Made by a program: the position numbers and the translations under genes
The notes under the pieces: generated by a model
Databases searched by the model: none
The model's input: only the letters and a program-made list of their open reading frames with translations
What the model was told of the DNA's origin: nothing
Assembly: GCA_003402345.1 (NCBI GenBank)
Contig: QFXH01000002.1
Location: forward strand, 62,001 to 126,000
From: Candidatus Nitrotoga sp. MKT
GTDB lineage: Bacteria > Pseudomonadota > Gammaproteobacteria > Burkholderiales > Gallionellaceae
Length of the DNA stretch: 64,000 nt
Direction of reading: 5' to 3'
Part shown: positions 28,420 through 36,498 of the stretch, in pieces
Position numbering within the stretch: the stretch's first letter is position 1
Layout: each line of letters opens with the position of its first letter

Positions 28420-30060
28420 TTATGGTGAAACATTCTTTTGCTGCTGCTGATTCACTGCCACGATGACACAAGCTTGCTTCAATCCCAACTGACAGCTTTT
28501 TTCCATTTGCTGTACCGATCCGGCCATATCGCGCAAATTTTTTAAAACGAAACTTTTCCCATAATAGGCACTGGCATTTTTAGGATTACCAGCAATCACT
28601 TTATCAAATTCTGTAATCGCTTCCGGATACCGTCCTGAATTTGAATATGCAGAAGCCAACGCAATATTCACCTCAGGATAGGTCGAATTAATTGCCAACG
28701 ATTTTTTATAGTCGGCAATGGCCTCATTCCAATTGTTAACTTTAGCCGAAGCTTGTGCGCGAATAAAATAGGTACGATGGGCACCGAGGCGATCTTCGCC
28801 ATGCAGTAAGCGCACCGCGTCATCCCACAAACGATATTGATCCGCAAACACCCATAACCGATTCCATGCCAACGGTACGAATAGCAAAGCCACTAATGCA
28901 CCAACCAGCATAGTTTTTCGGCTAGGGAGTGAACTAAGCACTAATGGCAATAACAACATATAGCCAGGCAACCATAAATAACTACGGTACAGCACAAAAA
29001 TTTCCTGAATACGTATGCTTGAAAATTCTGCCATGAAATAACACCACGGATACAACAAAGCCAACCCCAATAAGGCGGCACGCCCACCACGAAATAAACA
29101 AATTAGCGCAAATGCGCCGTAAGCGACAAAAGCAACCAGGCTAACCCAGCTTGTCCACTCTTTCCAAGTAAGAATAAATGACTCGCGCATATCCAGCGAC
29201 ATCCAGGCGGGATTAGGAACCAACATTAATAAGCAATATTTGAAAAAAAGCCCAGCCTGCGTCAACACGCTCAGCAAGTGCAGCGATGACGTTCCCTGAA
29301 GCAGAGCTTGCTCCCCAAACAATGCCGCCGCATCCATCTCATAAGGCACACCAAATATACCTTTTATGCGCAGCACAACAAACAGCCCAACCAATGCAAA
29401 CCCTAGCCAAGTTGCCAACAAGGCACGTAACGAAAGTTTATTCTGGGCTTGAATCGCCAAGGTCAAAGGTAACAATATGGCGGGCGCCATTAAGCTGTGT
29501 TCCTTACTGAACAGTGCCAGAAAATACGCCATGACTGCTAACGCCATATAGCGTTTGTCGCCCTCCAGCAAGCCACGTAGATAAGCTAATTGCATAACCA
29601 ATGTAAACATGGTCGCCATCAAAATGCTGCGCTGTATCAGATAGCCTACGCCATAAACCGCAAGAGGATGGCATGCGAATATCAGCGCTCCCAACCACGC
29701 GCCCCAATTGGCGATATTTTCTTTGCTCACATCAGTTATGAATAGCTTGATCCACATCCGTAATACCAGCAACAACAACAATACATTCACACCATGCAAC
29801 AATAAATTCTGTACGCGAAAAACAGGTGGAGCCTCACCGAAAAATACCCAGGTAACGCCAAGCGTTGTATACGGAAACCAACGTAAATCAAAATGAAACA
29901 GTGTATTGGCGTAACGATCTATGACTGTATCAAAAAATGGAACGTCATCGAATACCAAGGGATTATTCAAAAAAGGGACATACACCACAACAACCAACAG
30001 CACCAAAAATAATGCTTTTACTCGGTCACGCGGGTAAACAAAGTTATGAAAAAAACTCAT
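28420..30060 (-). CDS. Polytopic membrane protein with C-terminal TPRs, probable GT-C glycosyltransferase
   Basis: Protein of about 546 residues with 10 or more predicted helices, then about 120 residues of soluble TPRs (KVNNWNEAIADYKKSLAI, NSGRYPEAITEFDKVIAG, NLRDMAGSVQQMEKSC). The first periplasmic loop carries an acidic pair (LVFDDVPFF), as in GT-C enzymes that use lipid-linked sugars (PMT, STT3 and TMTC-like). It follows pilA on the same strand beyond a terminator. Pilin-adjacent membrane glycosyltransferases in other bacteria O-glycosylate pilin, so pilin is the likely acceptor, but this is inference. ATG 30060 (MSFFHNFVYPRD) is preferred over 30072. Confidence 0.75.
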   Translation of the reverse strand: MSFFHNFVYPRDRVKALFLVLLVVVVYVPFLNNPLVFDDVPFFDTVIDRYANTLFHFDLRWFPYTTLGVTWVFFGEAPPVFRVQNLLLHGVNVLLLLLVLRMWIKLFITDVSKENIANWGAWLGALIFACHPLAVYGVGYLIQRSILMATMFTLVMQLAYLRGLLEGDKRYMALAVMAYFLALFSKEHSLMAPAILLPLTLAIQAQNKLSLRALLATWLGFALVGLFVVLRIKGIFGVPYEMDAAALFGEQALLQGTSSLHLLSVLTQAGLFFKYCLLMLVPNPAWMSLDMRESFILTWKEWTSWVSLVAFVAYGAFALICLFRGGRAALLGLALLYPWCYFMAEFSSIRIQEIFVLYRSYLWLPGYMLLLPLVLSSLPSRKTMLVGALVALLFVPLAWNRLWVFADQYRLWDDAVRLLHGEDRLGAHRTYFIRAQASAKVNNWNEAIADYKKSLAINSTYPEVNIALASAYSNSGRYPEAITEFDKVIAGNPKNASAYYGKSFVLKNLRDMAGSVQQMEKSCQLGLKQACVIVAVNQQQQKNVSP

Positions 30061-30092
30061 TAAGCACACCAATGTAATATGAACTACTCACG

Positions 30093-30123
30093 AAAAAACC
30101 CGCGATCCATTACAGAACGCGGG
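30093..30123 (-). terminator. Rho-independent terminator after pilA
   Basis: On the minus strand the stem CCCGCG/CGCGGG with a 13-nt loop is followed directly by TTTTTT. It lies about 65 nt after the pilin stop and 33 nt before the glycosyltransferase start, so most pilA transcripts should end here with partial read-through. Confidence 0.88.
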
Positions 30124-30188
30124 CCTTCAGAAAGTCATCAATCCTACAATTCAAAATCTTGGTTCGGGGACGATGCTTTTATTTCACG

Positions 30189-30659
30189 CTAATGCCACTT
30201 GGACATGACGTTATTCAGAACTGGGTCAGTAGTAACACTTGAAGTAACCGCCCAAGTTACACCTGTCGCTGAAGGTGTTGGAGTCCAAGTGAGAACTGCG
30301 GCGTCGAGTGCTGTCTTAATGCAACCAGTACACAGAGTGACTCCGATAGCGCCAGTTCCAGTTGTCAAAGCATAGCTTACAACCTCTGTGGTTTTTGTTG
30401 GTCCTGTTGAACCCAATCCCAAGCCCCTTGTATTCCAATCCCCACCATCAGCTAAGGCAAAATTAGGCGTAGCACCGTTTTCCTGAATATACATGGCAAC
30501 CGCAAGCTTAATCGGATCCACAGCGGTCGCAACTTTTGCAAGCTTAGCCTTTACCACGTAATCCTGATAGGCGGGGATCGCTACTGCCGCGAGAATACCG
30601 ATGATCGCGACCACGATCATTAATTCGATCAAGGTAAAACCTTTTTGCATTTGTTTCAT
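30189..30659 (-). CDS. pilA: Type IV major pilin PilA
   Basis: Pilin of 156 residues. The ATG at 30659 has AAGGAG about 8 nt upstream and gives a short leader MKQMQKG, then the prepilin peptidase site before [14 protein letters not shown] with the invariant Glu5. The hydrophobic helix continues [17 protein letters not shown]. The globular part is Thr/Ala-rich and lacks the usual C-terminal disulfide loop. Its only cysteines are in LCTGCIK, a CxxC pair. A sigma-54-type promoter lies upstream and an intrinsic terminator downstream, so it is its own transcription unit. The open frame upstream of 30659 is not translated. Confidence 0.95.
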   Translation of the reverse strand: MKQMQKGFTLIELMIVVAIIGILAAVAIPAYQDYVVKAKLAKVATAVDPIKLAVAMYIQENGATPNFALADGGDWNTRGLGLGSTGPTKTTEVVSYALTTGTGAIGVTLCTGCIKTALDAAVLTWTPTPSATGVTWAVTSSVTTDPVLNNVMSKWH

Positions 30660-30715
30660 AATAAAGACTCCTTCAAGAGTTAAAAATTGGGTACACGGGG
30701 TGTGCGGTTTACTAC

Positions 30716-30732
30716 AAGCAGGATTCATGCCA
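30716..30732 (-). promoter_or_regulatory. Sigma-54 (RpoN) promoter of pilA
   Basis: TGGCATGAATCCTGCTT on the minus strand matches the -24/-12 consensus TGGCACG-N4-TTGCW at 10 of the 12 defined positions and keeps the exact ten-base spacing between GG and GC. The predicted transcript start is about 47 nt upstream of the pilA ATG. RpoN/PilR control of pilA is well established in other proteobacteria. Confidence 0.7.
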
Positions 30733-31113
30733 TAACATCATCTCCTCCAGCCATCACCGTCTAATCCTAGCTCGCCTAACAAATCAGAAGGACTTTGAAA
30801 TTTTACATTAAGGAGAGAAGCCGATTTACGTCAGGAAAGTGACGGTTTTTGTCACTCTGATTTCCGCATAAGGAACAATGTAAGAAAATCATGTAATCCA
30901 CTACCAGCTGAGAAATGTCATGATTGTGTCAACATCGGGTTTGGAAACTCTTGAGCAAAGTATGCATCACTATTACTTTTCGAGTACTCTCGCCGGAAAA
31001 CCACTACTCGTTAACTCGAATTTTTCGCGCAAAAAGACTATCGTGACCGCAATTTTATCCAGTCAGCGCAAAGGATAATCATCTGGATGCTTTACTTCTT
31101 ATGAGGGAGGTTG

Positions 31114-31167
31114 AAAAAAATAAATCCGCCCATCCTTACGATAAGCTCAGGATGGACGGATTTATTT
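31114..31167 (-). terminator. Long palindromic terminator, REP-like
   Basis: A 19-bp inverted repeat with one mismatch, arms 31118-31136 and 31149-31167, loop about 12 nt. On the minus strand it ends in seven T residues, 19 nt after the PilB-like gene, so it serves as its terminator. The core CCATCCTGAGCTTATCG resembles the dispersed CCTGAGCTTGTCGAAGG palindromes of many beta- and gammaproteobacteria. Confidence 0.8.
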
Positions 31168-31185
31168 CTTCTACGTGTGCCGTGG

Positions 31186-33615
31186 TTACTTCATGCAGAC
31201 GATACGCACCTGATGCATGTCGGTAATGCCGGATAAAACTTTTTCAATGCCATCTTGCTTAAGGGTACGCATACCTTCGTTGAGTGCGTTAGCAATCATT
31301 TCCGCGACACGGGCGTGTTCCTGTATATTCTTTTTTATCAGATCGGTTCCCACCATCAATTCATGTAAACCCACCCGTCCGCGATAACCTGTGCCGGAGC
31401 AATCTTCACAGCCAACCGGCTCATACAACGTGAATCTCCCCATTTCATCCGCAAACAGCTTGACCCATTCCGCATACAGTGCTTTATAAGCAGCATTGAC
31501 ATCCTGTTTCCATGAAGCAGAATTCATAAGCTCTGTCGAATATTCAGCAAGTAATAATTTAAGTTCATCTTGCGTAGCGGTATGTGGTTTTTTGCACGTC
31601 TTACATAAACGTTTGGCTAAACGCTGTGCCAGAACACCTAATAGTGCATCGGAAAAATTAAATGGATCCATGCCCATATCCAATAATCGCACAATGGATT
31701 CCGGTGCGCTGTTAGTGTGCAGGGTGGCAAACACTAAATGGCCCGTAAGTGAGGCTTCTATGCCAATGGAAACCGTTTCCTTGTCGCGCATTTCCCCTAC
31801 CATAATCACGTCTGGGTCAGCGCGCAAAAAAGCCCTCATGATAGTGGCGAAATCCATACCGGCCTTCTTGTTGATCTGCACCTGGCGCAGACCCTTCTGC
31901 GTAATTTCTACCGGATCTTCTGCCGTCCAAATTTTTGTTTCAGGCTTATTAATATGGCCAAGCACGGAATGCAAAGTGGTAGTTTTACCGGATCCGGTCG
32001 GACCACATACAAAAAATAGGCCGTAAGGTTTACTGATTAACGCTTTCAGGGTTTCAAGGTTTCGTGCCGACAAGCCCAATTCATTAAGTTTTATCGGCTC
32101 ACCAGTGGCCAAAATACGCATCACGATGTCTTCCATGCCGCCCTGGGAGGGAATGGTGGCAACACGCAATTCAATATCCAGAGGGCCATATTTATTAAAC
32201 TTGATTTTTCCGTCCTGTGGTTTGCGTTTTTCCGAAATATCAAGGTCGCACATGATTTTGATACGCGTAACCAGTGAATTGCGGAAAGATGATGGCACTT
32301 CAATGTAGGGTAACAGCGAGCCATCCTTGCGCAGACGGATCACGGTCTTTCCCTTGCCCGGCGCGGGCTCTACGTGAATGTCGGAAGCTCCCATCCTGTG
32401 GGCATCCATAATGATTTTATTAACCAGCTTGACTAGCTCATTATCCGCCGCAGCACTAACATCCTCCTGGATAATCTCATCAACCTCTTCTTCATCCCCT
32501 CCCATAGCGGAAAGCATCTCATCCATTGAGGTGTCGCCCATTTCCAAACCACTGGACATGCCTCCGCCCCCACCTCCGCCAAAGAATAAATTGAGGGTTG
32601 CATTAAATTCGCGCTGCGAACAAACCCTGTAAACCAGTCGACTCCTCGAAAAAACGTTATTAACCACGCGTGAGGTTTGTATCCACTCAGGGTCAGTGGT
32701 AAGTATCACCAAGCCTTCACTAACTTCATCTATCGGCACCCATTGGCTGCTTTCTATATATTCACGTTTTAAATTTTTGAGTAAATCAGACGGTTTGACG
32801 CGATCAGCCTTAAACGGTTCGTAGGGCACACCGAAAAAAAGTGCAAGCGATTTACCAAGCGCGGCCGGTTTAACCTGAAAATCGTCGAGCAATACATCCT
32901 CAACATCAGCATTTTTGCGCCGTGCTGTAGACACGGCAAGATTCAATTCGTCAGCAGATAAAACCGCGTCATAAATCAAATGGTCATATTTGGTTTTAAC
33001 AGTAGGTTGCTGCTGGCTTTGGCGAAGCGCCACTGCCAAGTTCTGCGCTAGCTCCAACACCCCACCTACTACCATCGCTGAGAAAGGTTGGTCGATATTG
33101 TTGTTTAAAACCTGAATGACGCCTGCCAAATCCTTACTATCTGGATCCAGTATGGGTACCACAAGAGCTTGCTTGGTTCGATAGCCAGTGCGTTTATCCA
33201 CGTCTTGCAGAAAGCGCAGATTGGTACTATGCGAAGCGAGCTCTTTTTCGTCGTATACATCCGCGATATTAAGTATTTTTTTATGTAACGCCACATGCCC
33301 GGCAAAACTCTGCTCAGTAATACGTAATTTAAGATCTTTAACTAAGTTTGCCCCAGTCTTTACTTTTGAAATCAGCGTAGCCTTGTCTTTATCCAATGAA
33401 TAAATGGTGAGACGATCAGCATTGAGTGTCGTGCAAATATCCTTACTAACTCCCAGCATAATTTCGTCGAAATTGTATGCGGTATTAATCTTGCTTATGA
33501 CATGGTCATGAATATTGCTTATGACATGGTTAAGATTCTTCGTGAACACCAATTGCGCTTCAATCTGGCTAACATTAGCGCGTCGTTCTAGCTGTATTGT
33601 TGGTGTGTTACCCAT
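31186..33615 (-). CDS. PilB/GspE-type secretion ATPase with N-terminal GAF domain
   Basis: Hexameric pilus/secretion motor ATPase family, 809 residues. Order: GAF-type sensor (about 45-190, ending VPILDPDSKDLAGVIQVLN), MshEN/T2SSE_N region (about 205-345), a linker with seven consecutive glycines, then the ATPase. Walker A is GPTGSGKTTTLHSVL (about 538), the Asp box TAEDPVEITQKGLRQVQI, Walker B DVIMVGEMRD, the His box HLVFATLHTNSAPESI. Two CxxC pairs (LCKTCKK, CEDCSGTG) form the zinc module, separated by a long insert. ATG 33615 has GGGAG upstream; the frame extends 13 codons further. A paralogue of PilB in the same locus as pilA; no pilC or pilD accompanies it. Confidence 0.88.
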   Translation of the reverse strand: MGNTPTIQLERRANVSQIEAQLVFTKNLNHVISNIHDHVISKINTAYNFDEIMLGVSKDICTTLNADRLTIYSLDKDKATLISKVKTGANLVKDLKLRITEQSFAGHVALHKKILNIADVYDEKELASHSTNLRFLQDVDKRTGYRTKQALVVPILDPDSKDLAGVIQVLNNNIDQPFSAMVVGGVLELAQNLAVALRQSQQQPTVKTKYDHLIYDAVLSADELNLAVSTARRKNADVEDVLLDDFQVKPAALGKSLALFFGVPYEPFKADRVKPSDLLKNLKREYIESSQWVPIDEVSEGLVILTTDPEWIQTSRVVNNVFSRSRLVYRVCSQREFNATLNLFFGGGGGGGMSSGLEMGDTSMDEMLSAMGGDEEEVDEIIQEDVSAAADNELVKLVNKIIMDAHRMGASDIHVEPAPGKGKTVIRLRKDGSLLPYIEVPSSFRNSLVTRIKIMCDLDISEKRKPQDGKIKFNKYGPLDIELRVATIPSQGGMEDIVMRILATGEPIKLNELGLSARNLETLKALISKPYGLFFVCGPTGSGKTTTLHSVLGHINKPETKIWTAEDPVEITQKGLRQVQINKKAGMDFATIMRAFLRADPDVIMVGEMRDKETVSIGIEASLTGHLVFATLHTNSAPESIVRLLDMGMDPFNFSDALLGVLAQRLAKRLCKTCKKPHTATQDELKLLLAEYSTELMNSASWKQDVNAAYKALYAEWVKLFADEMGRFTLYEPVGCEDCSGTGYRGRVGLHELMVGTDLIKKNIQEHARVAEMIANALNEGMRTLKQDGIEKVLSGITDMHQVRIVCMK

Positions 33616-34122
33616 CCACTTCTCCCTGATAACTCCAAATGCGGCTCGCCGCATGGCGAAATTGCGTAATTTTGTTGCTTGCTATTGATATAGCGGCATT
33701 TAGCAAAAATTCTCCATGCCATTTTGAAATAAAGACAAGTTACGCCACCAATATTTAAGGTGTCGTGCCCATTATGCTCATCACGCAAAATAAAATGCTG
33801 CATAGCAAAAAACAACACTGCCAGCATCACAAATGTGACGTTCCAAGTGAGAAACGGCGCAACTTTATTTATTGTTCCGACAGGAATAAAAACTCAACTC
33901 TTGACCGCGCTGCAACAGCAGCTGACGTGATCCATGCAAACATTAGTAACGCCGCTCGTATCTACCATCTCCCGATGATCAGTAATGTAGGCTTCTGGGC
34001 CACATCCCACTTAAATTCGAGCAATCCACCCGTAAGCTGCCTGAATGAAAAAACGGTTCTGATGTGATGCAACAGTATAACTAGCGGCCTGCGCCGCATT
34101 AAGCCCAAACTTAAACAAACTC
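33616..34122. other. Intergenic region upstream of the PilB-like ATPase gene
   Basis: About 500 bp. A plus-strand frame at 33765-34067 has no motif and unlikely composition. I see no promoter, hairpin or repeat that can be supported, although the ATPase gene needs a promoter here unless read-through from the FHA gene suffices. Confidence 0.4.
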
Positions 34123-34929
34123 TCAGCTTTTGAGATAAAACTCCATTTTGATCCCCGCCAATTCAATAATGTCGTGCTCATTAAGCTGGCATGGCTGATC
34201 GTCCAACGGCTTGCCATTAAGATTGGGATAACTTTCTCCCTCTACATAGGTAATAAAATAACCACGCGGACGACGAGTAAACACTACAACTTGCAAACCG
34301 GATTTACCTACGGTGGTCAGATTCTTCACCAGCTCAAGCTCTTTACCGGCATTAGGACCGTTAAGTACTTGTATTACACCCATTGCTTGCTGCGGCAAGC
34401 CAGGCATTTTGTCGACCGCAGTTGCAAGGGCAGATTGCGGGGGGGGAGAGATAACCTCAGCCAGCCGCAATTCAGTTACTTTCGTGGCGGGTACTAATTG
34501 TGGTTGCTCCGTAGGCTTTAATTTCCCTGGTATTTCATACGGATCAGCTTTTACCACGGGGGGCGCGACAGATGCGATACGGGAAGATGCGCGAAACACC
34601 ATTGTTTTCTCGAAATCTGCCGCAGTAGATTGGCTTTTTTGATCGTTCAGATACTTGAGCTTGTATTTTCCAATTTCAACCACATCATTATTTTGCAAAA
34701 AATGCTTCTTAATTGCCGCGCCATTTACCAAAGTTCCATTAGTGCTGTCCAAATCTTCCAAAAAAGAATCATTAAATATGGTCACTATCACAGCATGCTC
34801 ACCACTAACAGCAAGGTTATCAATGACAATTTCATTGTGCGGCTTGCGCCCTACCGTCATGCGTTCCTTGTCCAGAACATATTCCTGCAACACCACACCA
34901 TCCATGCTTAGTATCAGTTTCGCCGCCAT
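34123..34929 (-). CDS. Double FHA-domain protein
   Basis: Cytosolic protein of 268 residues with two forkhead-associated folds. The first (about 5-95) has the full phosphothreonine-binding signature: MTVGRKPHNEIVI, VSGEHAVI and LEDLDSTNGTLVNG. The second (about 180-268) is looser: LTTVGKSGLQVVVFTRRPRGYF, YPNLNGKPL, DIIELAGIKMEF, without the GR..H signature, so it may not bind phosphothreonine. A Pro-rich linker with FEKTMVFRASSR near its start could carry the phospho-acceptor Thr. It lies 17 nt after the PP2C gene, so kinase, phosphatase and reader are all present here. Confidence 0.88.
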   Translation of the reverse strand: MAAKLILSMDGVVLQEYVLDKERMTVGRKPHNEIVIDNLAVSGEHAVIVTIFNDSFLEDLDSTNGTLVNGAAIKKHFLQNNDVVEIGKYKLKYLNDQKSQSTAADFEKTMVFRASSRIASVAPPVVKADPYEIPGKLKPTEQPQLVPATKVTELRLAEVISPPPQSALATAVDKMPGLPQQAMGVIQVLNGPNAGKELELVKNLTTVGKSGLQVVVFTRRPRGYFITYVEGESYPNLNGKPLDDQPCQLNEHDIIELAGIKMEFYLKS

Positions 34930-34946
34930 ATCATTAAATCCCCGTA

Positions 34947-35771
34947 TTAATTCTTGAACCAGGACAACATTTTTACGAGCCAGCCCCGTGGCACAGCAAA
35001 ATCACCGTTAACTTTAATAAGTATCACAGATACATTATCACGCCCACCATGATCATTTGCCATTTCGATCAGCCGTCTCGCCATCAATTGTAGATTGGCA
35101 CGCAGCATGTGTAGCGTGGCACCAATTTCATTATCTTCAACCATATCGTTCAAACCGTCCGAGCATAACAAATAAATATCGCCTACTTGTACCGCATGAC
35201 TGTGAATTTCCGCTTCGACCGCTGGTTCCACTCCGACCGCGCGCGTAATCAGATTCTTGTTCTTAGATAGCCGCGCATCCTTTTGGCTTAACATGCCTCT
35301 GTCAACTTGCTCCTGCAACAGTGAATGGTCGCGGGTAATAGGCTCAAATATTTCGCCGCGCAATCGATACATTCGCGAATCACCAACGTGGGCGACTGCT
35401 AAACGGTTGTCGTAAAATAGCCCGGCTACCACTGTGGTGCCCATTCCAGCGCATTGTGGCTGGCTCTGCGACGTCTGATGAATAGAAGCATTGGCTTTTT
35501 GAATTTTTTCACGTAACAGCATTATTCCAACATCTTCACCGCCTTCACCCCGATCTTCAGGACGCATGCTTTCCAAACTATGCTTCATTTCGGTCGTTAT
35601 CAATGAAACTGTAATGCCACTCGCAATTTCACCAGCATTATGCCCACCCATGCCGTCAGCCAACACCACTAACCCGCACGACGCGTCATAAGCCACGCTA
35701 TCTTCGTTATGCGATCGCACAGCACCTGGATGGGTCTGGCTAACCATTTCCAACGCTTGTTTAATATTCAT
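34947..35771 (-). CDS. PP2C-family Ser/Thr protein phosphatase
   Basis: PPM/PP2C phosphatase of 274 residues, Stp1/PrpC type. Metal-binding motifs are complete: VRSHNEDSVAYD, VLADGMGGHNAGEIAS, VAHVGDSRMYRLRG, LLCSDGLNDMVED and GGRDNVSVILIKV. It should reverse phosphorylation by Hanks-type kinases such as the one encoded divergently at 36499. No membrane segment. First gene of PP2C-FHA, possibly continuing to the ATPase. The ATG at 35771 was kept; ATG 35747 (MVSQTHPGAV) is an alternative start. Confidence 0.93.
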   Translation of the reverse strand: MNIKQALEMVSQTHPGAVRSHNEDSVAYDASCGLVVLADGMGGHNAGEIASGITVSLITTEMKHSLESMRPEDRGEGGEDVGIMLLREKIQKANASIHQTSQSQPQCAGMGTTVVAGLFYDNRLAVAHVGDSRMYRLRGEIFEPITRDHSLLQEQVDRGMLSQKDARLSKNKNLITRAVGVEPAVEAEIHSHAVQVGDIYLLCSDGLNDMVEDNEIGATLHMLRANLQLMARRLIEMANDHGGRDNVSVILIKVNGDFAVPRGWLVKMLSWFKN

Positions 35772-36498
35772 ATATTGGCATCTCTTACATTCAAAATTCT
35801 ACGCGTAACCAGAGTGCAAACTCTGGTCGGTTTTAAGCAGGTAGTTCTACTATATGGATACCTACAAAGCTTCACCGCAATGGGGTCTGATTTATGGGGC
35901 ATCTTAATTTTTATCCATGCAAATTTGCCGTATACGGTCAATTACCCCAGTCATTCCGGCACCAATATCATAACGCGCTCCCACTTGCGATGAATTACCG
36001 ATAAAAAGCTTTTTTGTCAGTATGAAATGCCAACAACATGCATTTTAATTTCCAAGATTACCATTTTTTCTAGCGTAACATTTTTACGGCCCACCATACA
36101 TATCAACGGTGGATTGGAATATCGACGAACACATCTATACAAGGTAACAATAGCACCCTGTTAATACACGCCAAACAAATAAAATAAAAAACGGCTCTAT
36201 GTGAAATAGCGTGGGCAATCAACTTTCAGCCCTCCGCAGAAGAGATAAATCCACTCATCTTGCATTATCGAAGGGTTACCCACTACGAATCATTAAAGAA
36301 CCTAAAAATCCAAAGCCAAGCTAAAGTTTCCTAAAGCCCATCCGTTATTTCAGATAGCCGCTGCTAATTATGCCTTGCAGCGTAAGGTAACGTAAAAAGG
36401 CACTGCCACAATCATCCTAGCTTACGAATGCAGGCCATGAATCCAGCCATCGAATTTTTCTCATCTCTCCACAGAACCTTACATTTTGGTGTGGACAC
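35772..36498. other. Divergent region between the PP2C and cyclase-kinase genes
   Basis: About 730 bp with no supported gene. It must hold the promoters of two divergent signalling operons. A FliA-like promoter is visible at 36322-36348. No strong inverted repeat or terminator was seen; small frames on both strands have no recognisable content. Confidence 0.45.
36322..36348 (+). promoter_or_regulatory. Candidate sigma-28 (FliA) promoter
   Basis: TAAAGTTT followed after exactly 11 bases by TCCGTTAT. The enterobacterial FliA consensus is TAAAGTTT-N11-GCCGATAA, so the -35 is perfect and the -10 matches 5 of 8. It points toward the cyclase-kinase and chemosensory operon, about 150 nt before its ATG. 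Many chemotaxis operons use this sigma factor. Confidence 0.45.

Larger units (their letters stand above)
30660..31185. other. pilA upstream region
   Basis: About 525 bp between pilA and the PilB-like ATPase gene, both on the minus strand. It holds the sigma-54-like promoter (30716-30732), a palindrome AGTGAC-N7-GTCACT at 30838-30856 about 110 bp upstream of it that could be an activator (PilR-type) site, a TGTGTC element near 30924, and the terminator-like palindrome at 31114-31167. No gene is seen. Confidence 0.55.

Noticed and set aside
32560-32590. Seven-glycine run in the ATPase as a sequencing error
   Set aside because: The codons are mixed (GGC, GGA, GGT, GGG), the frame is kept on both sides, and Gly-rich hinges are known in this family.
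33765-34067. 100-codon plus-strand frame between ATPase and FHA genes
   Set aside because: His/Asn/Cys-rich random-looking product, no ribosome site, no family resemblance.
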